A stretch of DNA of 13,997 nucleotides from Physocladia obscura (lineage: Eukaryota; Chytridiomycota; Chytridiomycetes; Chytridiales; Chytriomycetaceae), in assembly GCA_027596945.1 (NCBI GenBank), contig JADGJH010000831.1, positions 1 through 13,997 of the forward strand, written 5' to 3'. Of the stretch, positions 1 through 7,765 are shown in pieces. Position numbers and translations under genes: made by a program. Positions within the stretch are counted from its first letter, which is position 1. Each line of letters opens with the position of its first letter. A model generated the notes under the pieces. The model did no database searches and had not been told where the DNA came from. It saw nothing but the letters and a program-made list of their open reading frames with translations.

Positions 1-48
1 TTTTTTTTTTTTTTTTTTTTAAATTAATTTTCATTTTAATTTTCCCAG

Positions 49-863
49 AAGGAGAGGAAATCGTGACAAAAACAGATCCCGAAATTCAAAACGCGGAACA
101 AGCTGCAAATGACTTTGAAGAATCTCCTCCTCAGCTACTGAATTCACTTGAAGAACGCGACTCATCTGAGCCAACAACAATTCATGAGCTTTCTGCCTAT
201 GTTTTAAAACGCCTCGATATCCTACAAAGCAATCCAGATGTAATATTGAACATAAACAGCAGTCCAAATGCAGATACGGCCGCCGAAATATCTGAAATGA
301 TGGCATCAATTGCGAAAACAGCCAACGAAATTACAAAAATATTGTCAGAATCAACATTGTCGTCGACTTTACCCCTCGAAACCGCACCAGCAATAGAGGC
401 ACCCTTGTCCGAAGAATCATCAACAGAACAGCAGCACCACCTGTCAATACCAGCGATTGAATTAAAGCTATCGAAAACAATCGCGCAGGTGACAGAAGCA
501 ATCGATGTTCGAGCAGCGCACCGCGAGTTGCTAGTAACAAATTTGACAACGTTGAGTGCAGCGCAGCAAACTGCGATCGGCCAGATTGATGAACTTACAA
601 CACGGACTTTGAAGTTGAAGTATGCAGTTGGTTTGTTGGAAGGAAGAATTGAGGAGGTTGAAGAAAGTGGACGGGCGTTTTTGGAACGGATTGGCCGTGT
701 TGAGCGAATATTGAAGGGTGGTAGTGCGGCTGTTGATGTTGGCGTTGGCAACAAGAGCAGTGGCGCTGATGGCAGCGGTAGCGGTAGTAGTAGTGGTGGT
801 ACTAACAGTAGAGTTGATCAAAGCTGGTTGTTTACATGGTTATTCAAGAGAGCGCCTGTGTAA
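49..863 (+). CDS. 3'-terminal exon of an unrecognised coiled-coil protein (5' part outside window)
   Basis: The window opens inside an intron: a T20 run and a T-rich stretch end in tttcccag at 41-48, a good splice acceptor. From 49 the frame stays open (EEIVTKTDPE...) to a TAA at 861-863, giving 270 complete codons. The GTG at 63 lies inside this frame and is not a start; no ATG is needed because the gene begins upstream of the window. The first half is acidic and Ser/Thr/Glu rich. A heptad-like helical stretch follows (about residues 130-225 of the exon, for example LLEGRIEEVEESGRAFLERI). Then comes a Gly/Ser linker and a short aromatic tail, WLFTWLFKRAPV. The helix, flexible linker and hydrophobic end could suit a complex subunit or a tail that binds a partner, but I do not recognise the family. 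AATAAA follows at 881-886, and the Arb2 gene converges on it only 30 nt away. Confidence 0.7.
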
Positions 864-880
864 TTTATCACTAACAGTTT

Positions 881-895
881 AATAAATGTTTTATT
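881..895. terminator. Interleaved poly(A) signals of two convergent genes
   Basis: AATAAA at 881-886 on the + strand serves the coiled-coil gene that stops at 863. On the - strand AATAAA occupies 895-890 and overlaps the TAA stop (896-894) of the Arb2-like gene. Cleavage usually falls some 10-30 nt past the signal, so each transcript should run into the coding end of the other. Confidence 0.6.
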
Positions 896-2098
896 ATGAG
901 ATGATACTGTCTTCCAAAAACTTAAAAACACTGTCGATAGCTGAAAGAGTTGACTGATCATGTTGCAAAGTCCCTGGAAAATAAAAATATAATAAACAGA
1001 AAGAAAGAAAGGGCGGAGGTGGGACTTTACCAGCTGAGACCATTTTCACACCAGTTCTATCAACACCAGATTTTGTGTCTAATGGAGTATTGCGACAAAT
1101 CCAATTGACAGCAATCTTCGCAAAATACTGCCCGCCGCCATTATCGTCAACACGATTAAAACCCGCAGCAAATGCATGCACCGAATCTGTCAACGCAACA
1201 CCAACAAGTCCGTCCCGCATAAGTTGATCACGCCCAATACCAGTACAAAGCGAGTGTATACAGGCACCGCCATAGCTGTGTGCAACAGCAACAACACGTC
1301 GTTGACCACTATTGTCCGCGTTTTCGTCCGTTGTTACACCGTCATTATTGCGAGACACGAAATTTTTCCATGCATACAAAACATGCTTTTCTGGAGACTC
1401 ACTGCCGCGGACATAGGATTCGCTGCGACCGTCTTTTCCTACCACAGAATTGAGATTATTATTGAGAACTATTACAACCCATCCCCGACTGTGGGCACGA
1501 TCAACATATTCTAGCATGCTTCCGCGATATACATTTTCGTTGATTACAATCTTGCGGCTTATTGCGTACGTGTATGCATGTTTTTTTTTTGTTTTTTTTG
1601 TTTATTAAATTTTAATTTTGAATGTGAGTTCATAATATGGAGCAAGCGGACTTGACTTACGCCCATTGACCAACTTGAATGTTACTTCCTGGAACGAGGA
1701 GAAGAAGAGGCTTTTTCGAAGACAATGCATCTGCGCTCATGTAGATTGTACTACAAGGCTCGTTGTCGTGTGCATCGACTGGGACTGTGTGCGCCACCAG
1801 TCCGCTCTCCCTCACAAGTCGATTGCAAATAATGTGAGTCAAGACGTCTATTCATACCGAGCATATTGAAGTATTGATCAATATGCTGAATGGTAAAAAT
1901 GCACTATTTATAGTTGATCAGACCTCCAACTTTTTCATAATGGCGTTGATTGAAAGAATGGTTGTTTGGCTTCACATTGAAATCAAACGGTTTCCCATCG
2001 CTGACACGCACAAGCCGTTCGCCGTTCGCCCTGTCGATACGATATCCAAGAATGGCAAGTTCCTCCTGGGCATCTAAAGTGGGGTTTTGTTCGCTCAT
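894..2098 (-). CDS. Arb2-domain protein (FAM172A/ARB2A-like), 4 exons, 322 aa
   Basis: Exons on the - strand are 2098-1924, 1847-1661, 1557-1031 and 973-894, with introns of 76, 103 and 57 nt. The spliced length is 969 nt in one frame. The N-terminus has the family opening LGYRIDRANG...GKPFDFNVKPNNHSFNQRHYE. The first junction gives EKVGDVLTHI, the second gives VGQWARKIVINE as in FAM172A-type proteins, and the core has WVVIVLNNN, SPEKHVLYAW and the nucleophile-elbow-like VAHSYGG (Ser215). The ATG at 2098 fits the family start, and a TTG further up does not. Donor 1 (GTCTGATC) is weak but is the only one that restores phase and homology. Intron 3 is stop-free and a multiple of three, so an unspliced reading adds 19 spurious residues. 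In fission yeast Arb2 belongs to the Argonaute siRNA chaperone complex and acts in heterochromatin silencing; the animal relative is linked to chromatin and splicing. A role here is inferred from family only. The SYGG fold could also be a plain serine hydrolase. Confidence 0.87.
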
Positions 2099-2468
2099 TT
2101 TTTCCTCGAAACTAAATGGCAAACTGACGGAAACTGCTTTCTGCCATGCCTTTCAATTTCATTTTATATAACAGCGATATGGAATTAAGAAAAACTATTG
2201 GTGTCGATATGAAAAAAGATAAAGAAAAAGTCATATCAAAAAATTTTCATATACAGATTCAGCAAACTCAGTATTAATGACACAACATACAAGAATTAGG
2301 ATATATAAAGTCAATAGTGCATTAAAACTTAAGCTGGGTTAGCGAAACGCTGTTTGACTTGCTTCCAGTCTGTTGTCAACCCTCTGAAGTCTTAATTTCG
2401 GGCAGGTTTGTTTCTTTCATCAAAAATGAATTATTTTTTTTTTGAAACCCAGTTTCCCGCCAGCTGTC
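2099..2468. other. Intergenic spacer between two tandem - strand genes
   Basis: This 370-nt stretch lies downstream of the hydrolase stop (2469) and upstream of the Arb2-like start (2098). It contains the TATA-like element near 2165 and a second TATATAAA on the + strand near 2302-2309 with no gene to serve. I see no canonical AATAAA on the - strand just after 2469; the closest is AATAAT near 2428-2433. No open frame, RNA gene or repeat is visible. Confidence 0.5.
2161..2170 (-). promoter_or_regulatory. TATA-like element upstream of the Arb2-like gene
   Basis: Read on the - strand, 2170-2161 is TATATAAAAT, 63-72 nt before the ATG at 2098. The position suits a TATA box with a short 5' leader. 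It is a single motif in AT-rich DNA, so support is modest. Confidence 0.35.
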
Positions 2469-3703
2469 TCAATTGTCCATTGTTGAAGGAAAAGAAAAGG
2501 CCTTGGAAAAAGCCTCATCAAGAACGCGATTAATTTCGTCAGGAATTTCACGCTGAAGCCAGTGGGTATTGTTTTCGTACATGATGGTTTTGGTGTGATT
2601 AATTCGTTGTAAAATTAGCGAATTCAAATGTTCAACTGGAAAGTAGGGATCTTTGGCACCCCATACAAGAGTGACTGGAATGAAAGACGGAATCTCCGAC
2701 TTTCCTCGGTTGAATAGCTTTAACGAATGACTAAATGGGGCCGTGTATCGGTACCAAGCCAACTGGAATTTCTGAATTTGTGAACAAAAGAAAAGAACGA
2801 AAAAAAAACAAAAAAACTCAACCATGCTTGTCAAAAAAAACGGTTTCTTCCAAATATCCTTATACTCTTCGATATCTTCAACACTATATGCTCCTGGGAT
2901 CGACGTTCCAAAAGCAACATTCACCAACATTTCGAAATTATTTGCGGCAAGAAACCTTTCTGCAAGCGAAAAGATACTGCCAAAAGTTCGGATACAAATA
3001 ATGTACCATGAGTGCTTGATGAATTTCCATGGACTGAAAAGCATCAGATCCATATATGCCAGATCATGAACGCCAGCGAGTTGTACAACACAGGCAAAAA
3101 GTTCAGGATTATCGCGAACAAGGACCCACGTCGTAAGAGCACCTGAATCATGGCCGACTTGATCGCTTCAGTTAGATCAAAACAAAATTTGAGGGATGAC
3201 CACAAACCAACGCAAACTTTTTCACCTCGCGGAACAAACGCTTCAAGCAGTAATTTAATATCGAGAGCAGCGTTTATGTAGTTGTAGTCCGAAACAGGAG
3301 TGTCAGCATGGTAGCTGCCGTTAAAGCCACGCAAATCTGGCACAATTACATTGTAACCGTTTTGGCCGAGGAATAAAATCTGAGACGACCAGGACAGCAA
3401 ACCCGTCTCAGGAAAACCGTGAATCAATACAACCGTTTTTCCAGTAGAAGGACCGGCAAAGGTGACAAACGAGGGGTGGGCGTTATGGAGTGGAATAGAG
3501 ATGTGAGTACGGATGACGGGAGGATTAGCGTGGAGGAGCAACTGGAGCGCAGTTGTTTGCTTTGTGTTAAGAGGTGTTTCCGTTGTTTGCAATGGTGATT
3601 GCGTTGTTTGTGCCGCCTCGATGGGCGATCGGAATATCGTTTGGCCAGGATGTGTTACTGTTAATATTAGTGCTGCCACTGCCACTGCCACTACTGACAA
3701 CAT
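2469..3703 (-). CDS. Membrane-anchored alpha/beta hydrolase, epoxide-hydrolase-like, 3 exons, 374 aa
   Basis: Exons are 3703-3208, 3157-2823 and 2762-2469, with introns of 50 nt (branch TCTAAC) and 60 nt. The spliced 1,125 nt is one frame. Residues 1-17 (MLSVVAVAVAALILTVT) form a signal anchor, followed by a Thr/Pro/Gln linker. The core has the oxyanion motif HGFPET (95-100), LRGFNGS, and, only after splicing, VVGHDSG with nucleophile Asp169. The lid has AWYRY (Tyr281), matching the epoxide-polarising NWYR tyrosine. WGAKD gives charge-relay Asp315 and NTHW gives His344. This Asp-Asp-His set with a lid tyrosine is that of epoxide hydrolases (EPHX3/EPHX4 group), which open epoxides to diols through an alkyl-enzyme ester. 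Haloalkane or haloacetate dehalogenases share much of it, so the substrate is open. An in-frame TGA just upstream supports the ATG at 3703. The second intron is stop-free and 3n. The gene diverges from the kinase across 108 bp. Confidence 0.88.
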
Positions 3704-3811
3704 TATTCCAACTGTTCACTGAATTGTTAATTGAGAAACAATTTCCCACGAAAAATCAATCTTGATCGGATCGATTCCACGTTCCGTTTAACCCAACGTC
3801 AAATCGGCAAA
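3704..3811. promoter_or_regulatory. Short divergent promoter region (hydrolase / kinase)
   Basis: Only 108 bp separate the ATG of the - strand hydrolase (3703) from the ATG of the + strand kinase (3812). Both core promoters and 5' leaders must fit here or extend into the neighbouring coding regions. I see no clear TATA box. Co-regulation is possible but not shown. Confidence 0.45.
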
Positions 3812-6531
3812 ATGCAGGAGAAAACTACGATGGGGCGCGATCATGAGCAATACAGGAGTAATAGCAACAACGACATTACCAACAGCAACTCCAACGATGC
3901 GCAAACACAGACGCTACGGCATGCGGCGCACATCCTCGGCTCACTGCAAGTCGACCGCTGTGCGTTAGCGCGCGCTGCGTTGCGGCGGTGGCGTGGGCGC
4001 GCGCAGAGTCTTGTGCAGCTTTGTCTGTCTGCGCCGCTCTCTGACAGGCAGCAGAAAGACAAGGACAACGAACAATACTCAAACTACTCAAACTATCTCT
4101 ACTTCAATGCTGCAAAGGCAGATTCCGCTGTTTCGCTGCTTGCACTCGTCAAGCAAGTCGCTACTTTTGTTGCGAAACTTTCTGAAGCAAAGGTAAGGAA
4201 AATGATTTGATGGGCAGTATTGATGCCTTTATTCTTCAGTTCATGCACTCCTTTGTCAATCGCGACGCAACTGCTGCAAGAATGGCCGTCTTTAATCAAG
4301 AGCTCGCTTCAATTGCCCAAATAATGTCTCTTGCCATTGAAGCCGATGCAAAAGCTTGGGCTGAAGAAGACAAGGAAGATAGAAAACTGGACTTGCTCGA
4401 ACTCGAAAACACTCTTCAACATCTTGTCGACAATGATTACAAGGTTACTGTGACATATTAATCCTTTTGCTCTTGATTTATATTTAATATATTACAGATT
4501 CTCAATGCTCTTGAACTCAAACAAGTTGAATATTTTGAAGCCATTGAAGCTCTGCAAAAGAGTCTCACCGAACAGGTTGATAAAGCTCTCCAACAGCGAT
4601 CAATTGACAGACTATTTATGGAGCGTGCTCTTACGTGCCTTCAACGCGCCACGACGAATTCTACTGATCCCGCCACTCAAAAAATGCGCGCGGCAAACTT
4701 AAATAACGGCCCACCACCACAATGGGTGCTCACATCCTGGGAAGTCGACGTTGGCGAAACCATAGCGCGCGGCGGTTTCGCTGAAGTTCTGAAAGCAACA
4801 TGGCTCTCGCACACCCCCGTTGCAATTAAGCGCCTTCACATGCGTCTTGAAACGGAAAAAATCCGGAAAGATTTTCTTAGAGAAGTGAAGACGTGGTTTC
4901 CGCTGAGACATCCCAATATTTTACCACTTTTAGGTGCTTGTGCCACTTCTCCGCACCCTTTTATGGTGATGCCATTCATGGCGAAAGGACATTCATTGCA
5001 ATATTTGGAGTGGTGTGCAGATACATTTGGTCGCACCAATTTGGAACCTAAGGGTGTTCAGTTGCTTTATGAAATTTCATTGGGTCTCCAATATCTGCAT
5101 TCGCGAAGTGTTGTACATGGAGATTTAAAGGCCGTTAATGTTCTGGTATGATTAATTAAAAAATCTTGCACTTTATGACATATACCAAAAAAAAAAACAC
5201 ACGAAAACAACTCTTATTTATAGGTAGACAGCCATGGCGTAGCCAACGTGTCAGATTTTGGATTCTCCACACTCAAGCAATTTTCGTCAACGCGTGCATC
5301 AATGACAAGATCATCAGACGGCGCCATAGCATCCGCCGCTGCGGCACCGTCCAACTTTGGCGGTACGCTTCGCTGGATGTCTCCAGAACGCCTCCAAGGC
5401 GGTCATCTTACACCCCCTGTGGACGTGTACGCATACGCAATGACATGCTACGAGATATTAAGCGAAGGTGAGGTACCTTTGACGGAGATACCGGACGTGC
5501 TATTGTTTCAGCATGTTGTGAATCTGCACACACGGCCGGCAATGCCGAAGGAGCATGTGTATGTGAACAGCGGTGAAGCGTTGTATCGGATCATGCAGAC
5601 ATGTTGGGACCCGAATCCGCTTGCACGGCCAACGTTTTCGAATCTTGCCATCAATATAAAGTCTATTGTTGGTGAGGTACGAGGTAAACAGCGAGCTGTT
5701 GCTGGCGGTGCTGGTGAAGATGCTGTGGGTACTGGTGGGGGTGATGATGGAAATAGTTTATCTGACGGAGGTGGAAATGAAAATGGGGCAAAGATTGGAG
5801 GCGGGTTGCTTCGAAGCGTTGGGCAAGAGAAGCAATTGGAGATGTTCGGAAGGACTTCGAAAAGAAAACCTCAAATCCTGGGACGAGAAGATAATCCTGA
5901 TGAAATTAATATTCAATTTGAGCCTGAAACTTGGGGCAGTTTAGGTTTGTTCATTCATCATCCTTTTTATAGATATTTTTGAATCATTGACTTGGCATAT
6001 GTTTTCACAGTTAATGACCTTTTGCCAATATTCTCGAGAAGCCAACGAGCACAAATTAAAAATGATATACTTCTTCTCGGACGGGAGTTGAGCAACCCAA
6101 TCGTCGAAATCCCCGTATCAGCCCCTCCATCGGAACTAAATGATTTTTTATACAACCTCAAAATCTCCGCTGGATACGAAACGAGCACTGTCCGGTTCAT
6201 TGAATATATGCAACATCCATCTAAAACACGAGCGGAACAAACAGTAAAAGCAAGCATACATATTGCACTGTCAAAGCTGGGAACCAAAGGTAGAAACTTG
6301 AGGCTAAGTACTGAAAATGAAATTAAAAAAAACTGGGGGGTATTTGGGGGGGTTTGGAATACACTACAAAACCTTTATTATTCCCCAATAACGATATTGA
6401 AAGAGGGAGAACGGATGACAGTGGGTGGGGTGGCTATCCCGCTGCGAAACAGCGATAGCACAATCGTGTATGTCGGGGGCGGGACGGGATCGAGGAACGC
6501 AAGTGTGCAAATACGAACCGAGAACGAATAA
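3812..6531 (+). CDS. TKL-type protein kinase with helical N-terminus and C-terminal extension, 5 exons, 824 aa
   Basis: Exons are 3812-4192, 4240-4443, 4498-5145, 5224-5944 and 6011-6531, with introns of 47, 54, 78 and 66 nt; all phases agree. Residues 1-240 are low-complexity then helical (LVKQVATFVAKLSEAK, and a long EADAKAWAEEDKEDRKLDL helix), resembling the helical-bundle adaptors of MLKL and plant or fungal TKL proteins; that likeness is inferred. The kinase domain is about 279-560: Gly loop IARGGFAEV, VAIK Lys306, helix C Glu324, catalytic loop HGDLKAVN (Asp404, Lys406, Asn409), DFG 422-424, WMSPE 463-466, DVYAYA Asp478, CWDPNPLARP Arg546. All key residues are present, so it is probably active on Ser/Thr; HGD in place of HRD is common in such TKLs. 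Residues 565-620 are Gly/Asp-rich linker. The C-terminal 170 residues match nothing I know and include a G-run region at 6,334-6,355, so the 3' end is less certain. The ATG at 3812 is preferred because the TTG at 3731 is not a eukaryotic start. Confidence 0.85.
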
Positions 6532-6567
6532 ATGGTTGCTCAAATCAATCTTTTTGGCAACAATAAA
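6527..6567 (+). terminator. Poly(A) signals of the kinase gene, abutting the p24 start
   Basis: AATAAA occurs at 6527-6532, overlapping the TAA stop at 6529-6531, and again at 6562-6567. The second overlaps an in-frame upstream ATG (6567) of the p24 gene. The two + strand genes are only 71 nt apart (stop 6531, main ATG 6603), so kinase 3' end formation and p24 initiation share the same few dozen bases. Confidence 0.5.
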
Positions 6568-6602
6568 TGCCAATCATTTTTTTCCACACAAAAACGAAAC
6601 GA

Positions 6603-7675
6603 ATGGCAGCGACTGAAACACGGCTGCCGGCTCGATCGCCTCCGTTGCTCCATCTTTTTATTGTTATAGTTATTGCTCTTGCCGCGTCCGTCGGCGCGCT
6701 GAAGTTCGAGCTGCAGTCGGCCCCGCCGGGCGGCAATCGGCGCTGCGTCAAACAGTATTTGACGGCCGACACACTCGTTGTCGGCCACTACGAAGTCGGG
6801 TCCGATTCGCAGAGTTACCAGCGCATTGATGTTGAGGCGAGTTTTGTTGCGCGTCTGTTTACCGTTTTGTATCTATTCTCCTGTAATTTATTTCCCTCAT
6901 TCAGATTTTCGATGATGCGCCAATTCCTAGCAAATACTACCGTGAGTTCGCGTATGCCGTCCCCGAATTCATGATATTTATTTTTTCCCTTATGCCTCTC
7001 TCGTCTTTGCTTTTAATTATTGCATGTTGCTTAGTTTATTTGCACCAATTCTACAGACAAAAACGATGTACAAGAAGGCTCCCAGAAATTCACTTTCAAC
7101 ATGCACGAAACCGCCAATGTGCACTATTGTTTTACAAATACGAATACCATGCAAGGTGAAATGCATTTACTTCAACCTTGTATTTAGGACTTTTTTTCAA
7201 TTTATAAACGAATAAAAAAACAAAAAACAGGATATCACGAATCCATGAGCGCTGCCCGCACGATTTCGATTCATACTGACACTGGTGCTGAAGCGGAAGA
7301 TGTTTCGGAAACAAAAAAAGATCTGACTCCTGTCGAACGCGAACTCTATAGACTTGAACATATTTCGGCCCAATTATTGGCAGAAATGGACAAGTTAAAA
7401 ACCGACGAAGAGAAAATGCGGGATGTTAATGGTATATTGATTAACTTTTTTATTTTAAAAATATCTTGTTTACAGAAAATTTTCATTTGTAGAATCGACA
7501 AACTCTCGTGTTGCTTGGCTGAGCACACTATCTATTATTGTTTTAGTCGGTGCCGGCGGATGGCAGGTGTATTACTTGCGCTCATTCTTCAGGAGCAAGG
7601 TACAAACTACTTCATTTGTATCTTACTTTCTCAAGTTGAAAAATTGTTCCTATATTTCGACAGAAAGTCCTTTAA
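6603..7675 (+). CDS. ERV25: p24-delta/Erv25 (TMED10-like) ER-Golgi cargo receptor, 6 exons, 229 aa
   Basis: Exons are 6603-6836, 6905-6941, 7057-7155, 7231-7431, 7493-7599 and 7664-7675 (the last codes only KVL plus stop). They join in one 690-nt frame. Residues 1-32 are a signal peptide ending ASVGA before LKFELQS. The GOLD domain carries the paired cysteines Cys48 (NRRC) and Cys115 (VHYCF). A coiled coil follows (LTPVERELYRLEHISAQLL), then NESTNSRV and a membrane helix at about 199-218. The cytosolic tail is FFRSKKVL, with the FF pair that binds COPII/COPI and a perfect C-terminal KKxx COPI retrieval signal. Family members cycle between ER and Golgi as p24 hetero-oligomers selecting cargo such as GPI-anchored proteins. 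An in-frame ATG at 6567 would add 12 residues before the signal peptide and overlaps an AATAAA, so 6603 is preferred. Intron 1 appears to be GC-AG. The gene converges on the SDR gene. Confidence 0.9.
6837..6904 (+). other. Probable GC-AG intron in the p24 gene
   Basis: The exon ends ...GTTGAG and continues GCGAGT, a close match to the minor GC donor class (AG|GCAAGT); the acceptor is ttcag at 6900-6904. This joins IDVE to IFDDAPIP in the frame needed downstream. A GT donor two bases on (frame GAG GCG A|GT) would lead straight to a stop. The only in-phase GT (at 6846) has a poor site, GTTGCG, and would insert EASF. Confidence 0.6.
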
Positions 7676-7718
7676 AATTCGAATAACTGTTGATGAGATG
7701 AAAACTTGGGAAAGGCTG

Positions 7719-7724
7719 AATAAA
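7719..7724 (+). terminator. Poly(A) signal of the p24 gene
   Basis: AATAAA lies 44 nt after the TAA at 7673-7675. The convergent SDR gene has AATAAA on the - strand overlapping its own last codons (GAT AAT AAA TCA TAA). Only 90 nt separate the two stop codons, so the 3' UTRs probably overlap. Confidence 0.5.
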
Positions 7725-7765
7725 AATATATTGAAAAACGAATTACCACTTGAAAAAAAAGCCAC

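Noticed and set aside
1..20. T20 at the window start as the poly(A) tail of a retrocopy
   Set aside because: It lies before a good ttttcccag acceptor that opens the coiled-coil exon, so it is intron pyrimidine tract.
197..754. 185-codon - strand frame
   Set aside because: Shadow of the coiled-coil exon; Ser/Thr-rich composition without motifs and no TATA or splice context.
1176..1514. 112-codon + strand frame
   Set aside because: Antisense shadow of Arb2-like exon 3, which has family motifs on the - strand.
3731..3811. Longer kinase N-terminus starting at TTG
   Set aside because: Not a eukaryotic start; the ATG at 3812 is the first suitable in-frame codon.
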